Source of the DNA: Terrabacter sp040702505
GTDB taxonomy: Bacteria; Actinomycetota; Actinomycetes; Actinomycetales; Dermatophilaceae
Direction: 5' to 3'
Length of the DNA stretch: 64,000 nt
NCBI RefSeq assembly: GCF_040702505.1
Contig: NZ_JBFBLC010000001.1
Span: forward strand, 434,001-498,000
Shown here one piece after another: positions 16,735 through 24,946 of the stretch (its first letter is position 1; every line of letters begins with the position of its first letter). A model generated the notes under the pieces. That model searched no databases. It saw only the letters and a list, made by a program, of their open reading frames with translations, and had not been told where the DNA came from. The position numbers were made by a program, and so were the translations under genes.

Positions 16735-18075
16735 TCAGCCGAGGGCCTTGACGTCGCTGACCCACTTGTCCCAGGACTCCTGCGGGGAGGTGCCCTGCTC
16801 GACGCGGGTCAGCGCCTGCTGCATCGCGTCGTTGATGGCGAAGTAGTGGGCGCCCTTGTACGGCGAGACCGTCACGGCCTTGGCCCGGTCGGCGAAGATC
16901 TGGCCGGTCGGCGCGTTGTTGAACGAGGCGACCTTGAAGGAGAGCAGGTCCTGGCTCTCCAGGGCGGCCTTCTGGCTCGGGAAGGCGCCGACCTTCTGGA
17001 AGGCCTTGACCTGCTGCTCCGGAGCGGTCAGCCACGCGGCGAGCTCACGCGCCTCCTTCGGGTGCTGGCTCTGCTTGGGCACGGTCAGGTAGCTGCCGCC
17101 CCAGTTGCCGCCGCCGCCGGGGAAGGTGTTGGCGACGTCCCAGCCCTTGACGCCCTTGGCGTTGCCCTCGATGACGCCGACCATCCAGCCGGGGCAGAGC
17201 ATGGTGGCGAAGCCGTCCTTCTGGAAGGACGCGGTCCAGTCGTCGCCCCACTGCTGCAGCTTGGCGGAGAGGCCGTCGGTGATGCCGGCCTGGATGACCT
17301 GGTCGTAGACCTTCTTGACCTGGGCGTTGTCGGTGGCGGTGATGCTGTCGTCGCTGGGGTTCTCGTAGGCGGCCGGGATCTGGTTGACCATGCCCTGGTA
17401 GGTCGCGCCGATGCTGTCGAAGAACGGGACCTTGGACTTGGCCTTGAACTGCTTGCCGGCCTCGAAGTAGCTCTCCCAGGTGTTGCCGAAGAGCTTGGCG
17501 ACGGACTCGCGGTCGCTCGGCAGGCCCGCCTTCTTGAACAGGTCGCCGCGGTAGCAGATGGCCTCGGGGCCGGAGTCGGTGCCGTAGCCGATGAGGTGGC
17601 CGTCGGAGTCGGTGGCCGCCTTGGCCTTCCAGTCGAGCCAGCGGCCCTGGACGTCGGGGGAGTTCAGGTCGGTGAACTTGTCGGAGTACTGCAGCATCTC
17701 CGGGAGCCAGTCGACCTCGACGGCCTCGACGTCGGCCATGCCGCTGCCGGCCGAGAGTCGGGTGAAGAAGTTGTCGCGGGCCTCGTTGGAGGTGGCGGCC
17801 TTCTTGTGCTTGACCTTGATGTTGGGGTGGGTCTTCTCGAACTCGGGGATGAGGTCCTCGTAGCCGAACTGGTTGAACGTCGCGAGCGTGAGGGTGACCG
17901 GGCCGCCTCCCGCGGCACCAGTCCCGCCGGCCGCGGTGGAGGTGCCGTCGGTGCCGCCGCCGGAGCTGCAGGCCGAGAGGGCCAGCAGCGAGACGGCGGA
18001 GACGGCGACGGTGGACAGGACGAGCTGGCGCGGGCGTCTGCGAGGTGCCCCGGTGCGGCTGAAACGGGATGTCAT
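16735..18075 (-). CDS. cebE: Cellobiose ABC transporter substrate-binding lipoprotein, CebE-type
   Basis: Extracytoplasmic sugar receptor of 446 residues. A basic N-terminus and hydrophobic segment end in the lipobox LSAC, so the mature protein is lipid-anchored at that Cys and begins with a Gly/Ser/Thr linker. The body is a type-1 extracellular solute-binding fold, with NQFGYEDLIPEFEK near the N-terminus and EEAWDKW-like helices at the C-terminus. The ATG at 18075 has AAGGAG about 8 nt upstream. It is the first gene of the operon and lies next to two LacI-type operators. Cello-oligosaccharide specificity is inferred from operator and operon. Confidence 0.9.
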   Translation of the reverse strand: MTSRFSRTGAPRRRPRQLVLSTVAVSAVSLLALSACSSGGGTDGTSTAAGGTGAAGGGPVTLTLATFNQFGYEDLIPEFEKTHPNIKVKHKKAATSNEARDNFFTRLSAGSGMADVEAVEVDWLPEMLQYSDKFTDLNSPDVQGRWLDWKAKAATDSDGHLIGYGTDSGPEAICYRGDLFKKAGLPSDRESVAKLFGNTWESYFEAGKQFKAKSKVPFFDSIGATYQGMVNQIPAAYENPSDDSITATDNAQVKKVYDQVIQAGITDGLSAKLQQWGDDWTASFQKDGFATMLCPGWMVGVIEGNAKGVKGWDVANTFPGGGGNWGGSYLTVPKQSQHPKEARELAAWLTAPEQQVKAFQKVGAFPSQKAALESQDLLSFKVASFNNAPTGQIFADRAKAVTVSPYKGAHYFAINDAMQQALTRVEQGTSPQESWDKWVSDVKALG

Positions 18076-18110
18076 GGAGAGCTCCTTCGGTCTCATCCCC
18101 AGTGTGGGTG

Positions 18111-18124
18111 TGGGAGCGCTCTCC
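18111..18124 (-). promoter_or_regulatory. CebR-type operator 1
   Basis: TGGGAGCGCTCTCC shares its first ten bases with the Streptomyces/Thermobifida CebR/CelR operator TGGGAGCGCTCCCA. It lies 36 bp upstream of the cebE start. The central GAGCGCTC is perfectly symmetric. Confidence 0.8.
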
Positions 18125-18140
18125 GTGCGGGAACCGCGAC

Positions 18141-18158
18141 CGTGAGAGCGCTCTCACG
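18141..18158. promoter_or_regulatory. CebR-type operator 2
   Basis: CGTGAGAGCGCTCTCACG is an 18-bp perfect palindrome with the same GAGCGCTC core as operator 1. The two centres are 32 bp apart, about three helical turns, so one repressor tetramer or two dimers could bind the same face. It lies between cebE and the divergent kinase gene and may control both. Confidence 0.8.
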
Positions 18159-18279
18159 AGGAGAATGGGGGGCGGCGTGAACCGCGGTCAAGGGCCGTTA
18201 CCATTCCGTGACCTATCGGCAGGGCAGGTGTGGAGCGCTAGCGTGGTGGGGGCAGGCACCGCCGGCGAACGGAGCGTCC

Positions 18280-19278
18280 ATGGCCCCCGAGACTCCCTAC
18301 GACCTCGTCGCCATCGGGAGGGTCGGCGTCGACCTCTACCCGTTGCAGCAGGGCGTCACTCTCGACGAGGTGCGCACCTTCGAGAAGTTCCTCGGCGGCA
18401 GCGCCGCCAACGTCACGATCGCAGCAGCGCGCCACGGCCGGCGTGCGGCGCTCGTCAGCGCCACCGCCGACGACGCCTTCGGCCGCTTCGTGCGCCGAGA
18501 GCTGCTGCAGCTCGGCGTCGACGACGCCTTCCTGCAGACGATCCGCGACGGGCCCCCCACGCCCGTCACGTTCGTGGAGATGTTCCCGCCCGATCGGTTC
18601 CCGCGCTGGTTCTACCGCTACCCGACCGCGCCGGACCTGCTCATCACCCCGGATTCGCTTCCGCTGCAGGCGATTCGCGAGGCACGCGCCTGCTGGACCA
18701 CCGTGACCGGGCTCAGCCGTGAGCCGAGTCGTGCGGCCCACGTCGCCGCGCGCGAGGAGCGTGGTCGCGCGCCACTGACGGTGCTCGACCTGGGCTACCT
18801 GCCGGCCTTCTGGCTCGATGCTGACCACCCTGCCGAGGCGGCCCGCGCCGAGTACCGCAGCCAGGCCCGGGAGGCGCTGCGACATGCCACCGTCGCCGTC
18901 GGCAACCTCGAGGAGTGCGAGCTCGTCACCGGCGAGTCCGACCCGCACCGGGCGGCGCGTGCCCTGCTCTCCTCGGGCGTCGAGCTGGCCGTGGTCACGC
19001 AGGGCTCGCGGGGCGTCCTGGCCCTCACTCAGGCGGAGCAGGTCGTGGTGGGGGCTTTCCCGGTGACAGTCGTCAACGGCCTCGGCGCCGGGGACGCGTT
19101 CGACGGCGCGCTCGTGCACGGGCTGCTGGCCGGGTGGGACCTCGACCGCACCCTCCACTTCGCGACCGTCGCTGGCGCGCTCGTGGCCAGCCGGCTCGAG
19201 TGCTCCACGGCGATGCCGACGGAGCGGGAAGTCCAGGCCCGGCTCACGGACGTCGAGGTGGCCGAAGGGGCGCTCTGA
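18280..19278 (+). CDS. iolC: PfkB-family kinase, IolC-like (5-dehydro-2-deoxygluconokinase)
   Basis: Sugar-acid kinase of 332 residues. The N-terminus, YDLVAIGRVGVDLYPLQQGV, and the block FEKFLGGSAANVTIAAARHG match actinobacterial IolC closely. The PfkB signature at the C-terminus, NGLGAGDAFDGALVHGLL, carries the catalytic Asp. IolC phosphorylates 5-dehydro-2-deoxygluconate in inositol breakdown, but no other iol gene is near. It faces the cellobiose operon across the two CebR-type operators. Either it is an orphan of an iol locus or it has another sugar substrate. GGAG lies 5 nt before the ATG. Confidence 0.8.
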   Translation: MAPETPYDLVAIGRVGVDLYPLQQGVTLDEVRTFEKFLGGSAANVTIAAARHGRRAALVSATADDAFGRFVRRELLQLGVDDAFLQTIRDGPPTPVTFVEMFPPDRFPRWFYRYPTAPDLLITPDSLPLQAIREARACWTTVTGLSREPSRAAHVAAREERGRAPLTVLDLGYLPAFWLDADHPAEAARAEYRSQAREALRHATVAVGNLEECELVTGESDPHRAARALLSSGVELAVVTQGSRGVLALTQAEQVVVGAFPVTVVNGLGAGDAFDGALVHGLLAGWDLDRTLHFATVAGALVASRLECSTAMPTEREVQARLTDVEVAEGAL

Positions 19279-19325
19279 CGACCCTGCGCTGACGACCCTG
19301 CGTCGTGGCTGCCGCTGCCCCGGAA

Positions 19326-19470
19326 ACGAGAAAAACCCGCTCCTGCTGGTCACGTCGCCGAACTCGACCAGCAGGAGCGGGTGCCCTTTGACCCGGTGAC
19401 CGACAGGGGAGGAGATCACCGAGTCGCACAGGAGCAACTCACGAGAACGACTATGACCGCGCAACCTTAA
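19326..19470 (-). ncRNA. Candidate small RNA with a C-rich loop and strong terminator
   Basis: The 358-nt gap 19279-19636 has no convincing gene. On the minus strand it would give an RNA of roughly 130-145 nt. A hairpin with stem GACTCGGTGA/TCACCGGGTC (19390-19399 with 19416-19425, one mismatch) exposes a loop containing CTCCTCCCC. A 16-bp perfect hairpin (19336-19381) follows, and then TTTTTCTCG. TAAGGT at 19464-19469 could be a -10 element, but no clear -35 is seen. A C-rich loop complementary to ribosome sites followed by a terminator recalls actinobacterial regulatory RNAs such as 6C RNA. Entirely a prediction. Confidence 0.45.
19336..19381. terminator. Perfect 16-bp bidirectional terminator hairpin
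   Basis: CCCGCTCCTGCTGGTC (19336-19351) pairs with GACCAGCAGGAGCGGG (19366-19381) around a 14-nt loop. Five T residues follow on the minus strand, which is rare in this GC-rich window and marks a genuine intrinsic terminator in that direction. On the plus strand it ends the kinase transcript. There is no known protein gene on the minus strand just upstream, hence the candidate RNA. Confidence 0.8.
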
Positions 19471-19636
19471 AGAACGCTGGGAAACCCGTAGCAGTTGACC
19501 CAGACCTCGTCCGGGAGCGTGGAGCAGCCCGACCGGAGGGGTTTGGCACCGACGCGGGAAAGGGGTCGATGGGGTATGGCCAATCCCGAGCAGGCGCCCG
19601 CCCGGGCGTGCCGGCGAGCGACGGACGGAGGACCGA

Positions 19637-20278
19637 GTGCAGACCTTCGTGCCCTACGCCGACTTCGCCGAGACCGCGCGGGTGCTCGACACCAAGCGCC
19701 TGGGCAAGCAGCGGGTCGAGGTCATCCAGATCGTGCGCGCCCTCACGGTTCCGGGCTACGCCTGGGCCTCGCACCCGGCCGTCCTCATGTGGAAGGGCTA
19801 CGAGGAGGCGCTGGGCAGCTACGGGCTGGCGATGTGCGCTGAGTGGCTCCAGCGAGGCTTTGGCGACACGTGCGCCGCGACGATCGCGACCGACCTGGCC
19901 GCGGTCGGGGTGGACGGTCTGCGGAGCTACGCCGAGCTGGCCGAGGCGGGCGACCTGCCGCCGTGGCTCTTCGACGAGTCTGTGCAGCTGAGCCATCGCT
20001 CCTCGCTGGTGCGCAAGGACCCGGCTCACTACGCCGCCGCGTTCCCGGAGGCGCCGCCGGACCTGCCGTACGTCTGGCCGGTGCGCTCGGAGGCCGTGCT
20101 CGAGCGCGAGCGGCGCCGGGAAGAGGCCGCCGTCCGTCGTGCGGAGGCCGCAGCCCGACGCATCGCACGCGAGCGCGAGGCCAGCAGGCGCCGGCGCAGC
20201 CGGGCCGCGAAGAAGGCGTGGGAGGCGCGTCGGCAGGCGGCGGCGACGGCCACCTCGCAGGGCGAGGACCACCCGTAG
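19637..20278 (+). CDS. MSMEG_6728-family protein (pyrimidine-dimer glycosylase-like fold)
   Basis: A 213-residue protein starting at a GTG with GGAGGA just upstream. The N-terminal block, MQTFVPYADFAETARVLD then KRLGKQRVEVIQ, is the signature of the MSMEG_6728 family, related to T4 endonuclease V-type DNA glycosylases by some annotations. The C-terminal third (about 150-205) is a highly charged Glu/Arg/Ala helix, probably a coiled coil. Repair activity has not been shown for the family as far as I know. It lies next to the alkD-dinF pair, which may be coincidental. Confidence 0.75.
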   Translation: MQTFVPYADFAETARVLDTKRLGKQRVEVIQIVRALTVPGYAWASHPAVLMWKGYEEALGSYGLAMCAEWLQRGFGDTCAATIATDLAAVGVDGLRSYAELAEAGDLPPWLFDESVQLSHRSSLVRKDPAHYAAAFPEAPPDLPYVWPVRSEAVLERERRREEAAVRRAEAAARRIAREREASRRRRSRAAKKAWEARRQAAATATSQGEDHP

Positions 20279-20314
20279 CGAGCAGTTCCTGGCGGGCGCC
20301 CGCAGCGGGCAGCC

Positions 20315-21655
20315 TCAGCGGGCGCCGACGACCATCCAGTCGTCGCGCCGCGCGCGCCAGCCGAGTCCGACGCCGCGGACCACCATGAAGACGGTGAAGG
20401 CCAGCCACAGCACCACGACGTCGCGGCTGGGTGAGTCGGTCGGGCCGGCTGCGCGGACCGCGAGGATCACCGGCAGGTAGGCCACGAGCGTGATGACCAT
20501 CCCCCAGGCCAGCCACCGCCCGTCACCCGCGCCGATGAGGACGCCGTCGAGGACGAAGACGTAGCCGGCGACCGCCTGCCCGAGCCCGACGACGACGAGC
20601 GCGGCGCCGAGCGCCTGCTGGACCTGCGGGTCGGGCGTGAAGAGCGGCGGCAGGAGCTGGTGCAGGGCCACCACGACGAGTCCGAGCGCCAGCCCGCCCC
20701 AGACGCCCCAGCGGACCATGGTTCCCATGGCGACGCGTACGCCCTCCCGGTCGCCCGCGCCGAGCGCGCGCCCGGTGATCGCCTGGCCCGCGATGGCCAG
20801 GGCATCGAGCGCGAAGGCGAGGAAGGACCAGATCGTCATGGCGACCTGGTGGGCCGCGAGCGGCACGTCGCCGAGCGACGCGGCGACCCACGTCGTCACG
20901 AGCATCGTCGCGCGCAGGGCGAGCGTGCGCACGAGCAGGGGTATGCCGGTGCGTGCGGCCGCGAGCACGCGCGCCGGGTGCGGACGCAGGCGGGCGTGGC
21001 GGGCCCGCGCCTTGACGAGCAGCACCGTGACGAGCGCGATCGCCATCCCGGTCTGGGCGAGCACGGTGCCCCACGCGGATCCCGCGATACCCCAGTGCAA
21101 CCCGTAGACGAGGAAGAGGTTGAGCGCGATGTTGGCGCCGAAGCCGACGACGGAGGCGACCAGGGGAGTTGTCGTGTCCTGCAGGCCGCGGAGCACCCCG
21201 GTGACGGCCAGGATCACGAGCATGGCCGGTATGCCGAGCGCGGAGATGCGCAGGTAGGTGGTGGCCTGGTCGATGACCTCCGGCGACGCCCCGAACACCG
21301 CGCTGATCGGCCGCGCCCAGACGGCGACGACGGCCGCCGACACGGCCCCGAGGGCGAGCGCCAGCCAGAGGCCGTCGATACCCGCGCCGACCGCTGCCCG
21401 CTCGTCACCGGCGCCGAGGTGGCGGGCCACCACGCTCGTCGTGCCGTAGGCGAGGAAGACGAACACGCCTGCGGCTGTGACGAGTGCGGCGCTCGCGATC
21501 CCGAGCCCGGCCAGCTCGGCGGTGCCGAGGTGGCCGATGATCGCCGAGTCGGCGAGCAGGAAGAGCGGCTCCGCAATGAGCGCAAGGAAGGCCGGGACGG
21601 CGAGCCGGACGATCTCCCGGCGGTGGCTCACCAGCCGGGGCGCGACCGAGCTCAT
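20315..21655 (-). CDS. dinF: MATE-family efflux transporter, DinF-like
   Basis: Twelve-helix membrane transporter that exports drugs or toxic metabolites using an ion gradient. The 446 residues show two MatE halves, with motifs EPLFLLADSAIIGHLGTAELAGLGIASA near the N-terminus (given in part) and GRALGAGDR in the second half. The ATG overlaps the stop of the upstream alkylation-repair gene, so both come from one transcript. DinF proteins are commonly placed next to DNA-damage genes. Two GTATGCCG motifs lie inside (20941 and about 21228). Confidence 0.9.
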   Translation of the reverse strand: MSSVAPRLVSHRREIVRLAVPAFLALIAEPLFLLADSAIIGHLGTAELAGLGIASAALVTAAGVFVFLAYGTTSVVARHLGAGDERAAVGAGIDGLWLALALGAVSAAVVAVWARPISAVFGASPEVIDQATTYLRISALGIPAMLVILAVTGVLRGLQDTTTPLVASVVGFGANIALNLFLVYGLHWGIAGSAWGTVLAQTGMAIALVTVLLVKARARHARLRPHPARVLAAARTGIPLLVRTLALRATMLVTTWVAASLGDVPLAAHQVAMTIWSFLAFALDALAIAGQAITGRALGAGDREGVRVAMGTMVRWGVWGGLALGLVVVALHQLLPPLFTPDPQVQQALGAALVVVGLGQAVAGYVFVLDGVLIGAGDGRWLAWGMVITLVAYLPVILAVRAAGPTDSPSRDVVVLWLAFTVFMVVRGVGLGWRARRDDWMVVGAR

Positions 21656-22362
21656 GCCGGCGCCCCCAGGTGCTTGAGCGCCTCGCGTCGCGAGAGGCCG
21701 GACAGGTCGGGGTGCGCCGCGACGAACCGGCCCACCCACTCCGGGTCGGTGCGGGCGTGGTCGCGCAGCGCCCAGCCGATCGCCTTGCGGCTGAAGAAGT
21801 CCGGGTCGGCGATGTTCGGCTCGATGACGTCGGTGAGGAGCGCCTGGTCGACGCGCTCTCCGGCGCCGACCTGGCTGAGGATCGCAGCCCGCCGCACCCA
21901 CAGCGAGTCCGCGGCCGCCCACTCCCGGAGGCGCAGACGCTCGGTGTCGGGATGCGTGAGGAGGGTGTCGCGCACGAGGTGCGTGGCGATGTCGTCGACG
22001 ACGTCCCACCAGGCACCAGTCCGAATCAGTCTCTCCCACAAAGGCATCGCGTCGCTGTCGACCCACGTGCGGTAGGCGCGGTGCCGCGCGAGGGCGATGG
22101 CGGCATACCACTCCTCCCGGTGCGTCGCGCCGTCCCACAGCTCGCGGATGGTCGCCTCCCACTGGGCCCGCGAGCCCATCGCGAGGGCGGGGTCTCGCAG
22201 CAGCGGGCGCAGCACCGCGGTGAGCTGCGGCGAGGTCAGGCCGAAGTACGGCATCGCCGACTTCATGTAGCGCTGCTGCCCGGCGGCCCGCTCGGGATTC
22301 GCGTGGGCGACGAGCTCGGCCCGCACCCGCGACGCGAAGTCGGGGTGCGGGCCGCTCGTCAT
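21652..22362 (-). CDS. DNA alkylation repair protein, AlkD-like HEAT-repeat glycosylase
   Basis: Removes alkylated bases by an all-helical HEAT-like fold. The 236 residues are the usual length. Family features are KSAMPYFGLTSPQ near residue 34, WWDVVDDIATHLV around 119 and the conserved FFSRKAIGWALRDHARTDPEWV near 185-206. It is the first gene of a two-gene unit with dinF, overlapping by 4 nt. Start is at 22362 on the minus strand; no strong ribosome site is visible. Confidence 0.88.
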   Translation of the reverse strand: MTSGPHPDFASRVRAELVAHANPERAAGQQRYMKSAMPYFGLTSPQLTAVLRPLLRDPALAMGSRAQWEATIRELWDGATHREEWYAAIALARHRAYRTWVDSDAMPLWERLIRTGAWWDVVDDIATHLVRDTLLTHPDTERLRLREWAAADSLWVRRAAILSQVGAGERVDQALLTDVIEPNIADPDFFSRKAIGWALRDHARTDPEWVGRFVAAHPDLSGLSRREALKHLGAPA

Positions 22363-22396
22363 GCGCCAACCGTAGTCGGCGCCACCGACGCGGTGG

Positions 22397-23269
22397 TCAG
22401 CCGTCGAGAACCGTGACGTCGAGAGCCGGGTCGGCGAGGAGGGGGCCGATCTCCTGCTCGTCGATGCCCAGCTCGGGCAACGGGTCGACGTCGACGGCGC
22501 TCGATCCGTTGGGGTCGGTGAGGAACGCGTCGTCGACCCGGAAGACGTCGACCGCGACCCAGGCCCCCTTGGTGTTCTGGCGCCAGTACTCCGGGGCCCT
22601 CGCGCCCGGATCGGCGAAGGTCACCTTGGTCACGGCGACGCCACCGAGCCGGACGCTTCGGCACGAGGGCACGCCCCACGACTCGCCCGGTGTGGCGGCG
22701 CACTGCGGACCGGTGTCGCGCATGATGCGAACCGTCACCCCGGTCGTCGCCCGGTGGTCGGCGGCGACCCACGGGACGGTCGTGCCGGCGGACGTGGTGC
22801 CGAGCCGGTCGAAGCCGGACGAGTGCTCGTAGTGCTTCTCCTTGCCGGGGTAGTGCCTCTCCTGCGGGTCGAGGTGCCGGGCGACGGCCGCTGCGATCGC
22901 CGGGGGACCCGCCGGAGCAGCGGCCTTGGCCGTCGCGGTGGCCGAGTCGGGCAGGGTGGTCATGGACGACGTCGGCGTCGCCGTGGCGGCGTTCGGAGCC
23001 GTCGACCCCGACGAGGCCGGAGCAGCGGGTGCACTCGGGCCGAAGTGGAGTGCCTGGGTGCCCAGCAGCGCAGCCCCCACGAGGACCGCCGCGCCGGCGG
23101 CCGACCCAACCCCCGTGGTCGCGCGGTGACGCCGTAGGCTCCGACGCCCGCGCCGCAGGTCCTCGGCCAGGGGCGTTGCCGGGAGCCCGGCGCCGTCCGC
23201 CAGGTCGCGCAGCGCGCGCTCGAGGTCGTGGTCAGGTGGGCCCGTCATCGTGCTCGTCATCACCGTCAT
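22397..23269 (-). CDS. Membrane-anchored partner of the second SigE-family sigma factor
   Basis: A 290-residue protein with a cytoplasmic N-terminus rich in Arg before one membrane helix (about 52-72), then an Ala/Ser/Thr/Pro linker and an extracytoplasmic domain with two Cys (QCAATPGESWGVPSC). Its ATG overlaps the sigma factor stop (ATGA). Layout matches the gene at 1918-3012, so the two loci are parallel sigma/membrane-protein modules. No zinc-type anti-sigma motif is present, so sequestration of the sigma factor is inferred. ATGs slightly downstream (for example 23260) are alternative starts. Confidence 0.7.
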   Translation of the reverse strand: MTVMTSTMTGPPDHDLERALRDLADGAGLPATPLAEDLRRGRRSLRRHRATTGVGSAAGAAVLVGAALLGTQALHFGPSAPAAPASSGSTAPNAATATPTSSMTTLPDSATATAKAAAPAGPPAIAAAVARHLDPQERHYPGKEKHYEHSSGFDRLGTTSAGTTVPWVAADHRATTGVTVRIMRDTGPQCAATPGESWGVPSCRSVRLGGVAVTKVTFADPGARAPEYWRQNTKGAWVAVDVFRVDDAFLTDPNGSSAVDVDPLPELGIDEQEIGPLLADPALDVTVLDG

Positions 23270-23781
23270 CCTTTCCCTGCGGTCGTCGTGGGTTCGAGAG
23301 CGCGCCGCAGGTTCGCGATGGCCTCGGAGGTCTGGCTCTTGACCGTGCCGGGGGCGATCCCCAGCGTGTCGGCGGTCTCGTTGACGGACAGCCCCCAGTA
23401 GTGGCGCAGCACGACCACCGCTCGCTGCCCCGGCGCCAGGGCGCGCAGGGCGGACCCCAGGTCGTCGAGGTCCTCGTAGGGCAGGTCCGCCGTGCCGGCC
23501 CGGTCGAGCTGCTCGTCGGGGGCTGACTGCTCGCGGCGGCGGAAGGGTCGACGCACCTCGTCGAGGTGGGTGTTGACGAGGATCCGCCGCGCGTACGCGT
23601 CGACGGCGCCCTCCTCCCGCAGCCGGTGCCATGAGACGTAGAGCTTGGTCAGGGTCTGCTGCACGAGGTCCTCGGCGAGGTGCGGGTCCCCGCAGACGAG
23701 CCACGCGGTGCGGTAGAGGTGGTTGCGCCGGCGCACGACGTAGTCGCTGAACTCCGCTTCGCGTCGTGCCCTCGCGCGCAT
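23266..23781 (-). CDS. SigE-family ECF RNA polymerase sigma factor (second copy)
   Basis: A 171-residue ECF sigma factor. Region 2 is around YVVRRRNHLYRTAWLVCGD and HLAEDLVQQTLTKLYVSW; region 4 around LAPGQRAVVVLRHYWGLS and GTVKSQTSEAIANLR. Translationally coupled to the downstream membrane protein. The 108-bp gap to the methyltransferase gene on the same strand holds the probable promoter. The product is distinct from the 3.0-3.5 kb sigma factor but of the same group. Confidence 0.9.
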   Translation of the reverse strand: MRARARREAEFSDYVVRRRNHLYRTAWLVCGDPHLAEDLVQQTLTKLYVSWHRLREEGAVDAYARRILVNTHLDEVRRPFRRREQSAPDEQLDRAGTADLPYEDLDDLGSALRALAPGQRAVVVLRHYWGLSVNETADTLGIAPGTVKSQTSEAIANLRRALEPTTTAGKG

Positions 23782-23889
23782 CGTGCTGCCCCGTCCCCTG
23801 GTCTGCGTGGATCGTCGCCGAAGCGTCCGTCACTGTCCAGACGGAGAGGGGGCCGGATCGGTTGGGTGACGACCCAGGAGATGGGTGGA

Positions 23890-24510
23890 TCAGGGCTTGC
23901 GGGCGCGACCGAGGTAGACGTAGACGAACGGACACATGACGGCGGCGGTCGACGCGTACTCCCGCTCGACCGTCTCGAGGACAAGCCCGGACTCCTCGAC
24001 GAGGCGGTCGATCGGACGGGTCAGGTGGCAGCCGTCGAAGGCCCTCATCTGGAAGGGTTCGAGCCGTCGCTGCCAGCGTCGCACCCCCTCGTCGGGCGCC
24101 AGGCCGTGCTCGAGGAAGTGCAGCCGACCGCCCGGCCGCAGCACGCGCCGCGCCTCGGCCAGCGCCTGCGGCAGGTCGGGGATGGTGCAGAGGGTCAGGG
24201 TCGACAGGACGGCGTCGGCGCTCTCGTCCGGGAGGCTGAGGGCCTGGCCGTCGAGGTCGCCGCGCACGATCGGGATGGGGCTGCGCGCGCGGCGGTCGGC
24301 GCCGAGGTCCCACGCGACGTCGGACGGCTCCACGGCGATGATGCGGGTGACCTCGCCCGGGTAGAGGCCGACGTTCAGCCCGCTGCCGAAGCCGAGCTCG
24401 ACCACCTCGCCGCGCAGCCCCTCGCACGCCCGCTCGCGCAGGGCGCGGACCCTCTCGCTCTCGCCGGCGGCGACGAGCCGGGGCGTGACCTGCTCGGCCC
24501 AGAGCCCCAC
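23890..24510 (-). CDS. Class I SAM-dependent methyltransferase
   Basis: A 206-residue methyltransferase. Motif I is VVELGFGSGLNVGLYP (about 36-51), the acidic residue after strand 2 lies in IIAVEPSD, and the post-motif block is RVLRPGGRLHFLEHGLAP. This pattern, with the C-terminal CHLTRPIDRL, resembles the small phospholipid/arsenite-type methyltransferases common in actinobacteria. The substrate cannot be read from sequence. It is flanked by unrelated genes on the same strand. Confidence 0.85.
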   Translation of the reverse strand: MGLWAEQVTPRLVAAGESERVRALRERACEGLRGEVVELGFGSGLNVGLYPGEVTRIIAVEPSDVAWDLGADRRARSPIPIVRGDLDGQALSLPDESADAVLSTLTLCTIPDLPQALAEARRVLRPGGRLHFLEHGLAPDEGVRRWQRRLEPFQMRAFDGCHLTRPIDRLVEESGLVLETVEREYASTAAVMCPFVYVYLGRARKP

Positions 24511-24529
24511 GGGTGTCGGTCCCCCGGGC

Positions 24530-24805
24530 TCAGGCCGGGGTGCCGAAGCGGACGGCGTTGCGCTCGCGCGCCTTCTGGCGCTCGACCTCGCGGTCCTTGG
24601 GCGGTGCGCTCGTCGTCAGGTGCTCGAGCAGGTGCGCGGTGGCGTGGGCGATGGCCTCGACCGCCTCGTCGAACGCAGCCTGGTTGGCCTGGCTCGGCCG
24701 GGTGCTGCCGCTGACCTTGCGGACGTACTGCAGCGCGGCGGCCCGGACCTCGTCGCTCGTCGCCGGCGGCTCGAAGTTGTGGAGCTGACGGATGTTGCGG
24801 CACAT
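24530..24805 (-). CDS. DUF2277 family protein
   Basis: A 91-residue cytoplasmic protein of unknown function. The start MCRNIRQLHNFEPPATSDEV and the block AALQYVRKVSG are diagnostic of DUF2277, which is widespread in actinobacteria. The C-terminus is charged (KDREVERQKARERNAVRFG). It probably shares its upstream region with the divergent nagB gene 141 bp away. Confidence 0.9.
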   Translation of the reverse strand: MCRNIRQLHNFEPPATSDEVRAAALQYVRKVSGSTRPSQANQAAFDEAVEAIAHATAHLLEHLTTSAPPKDREVERQKARERNAVRFGTPA

Positions 24806-24946
24806 GGTCCGACTGTAGGCCGCCGCAGGCTCGGAGGGCTGCGTGAGCGGGCGGGAATGTGGACCGGTTGCCCGTTCTCGGGACGCGGTGGTGCCGTATG
24901 CGGACGGCTGCGTCCCGGCGGTGCGTGCGGTGAGAGGGTGGGCGCC

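Noticed and set aside
19453..19470. Five-codon mini-ORF (Met-Thr-Ala-Gln-Pro) upstream of the glycosylase-like gene
   Set aside because: No ribosome site at proper spacing, no attenuator downstream, and it overlaps the better-supported minus-strand RNA.
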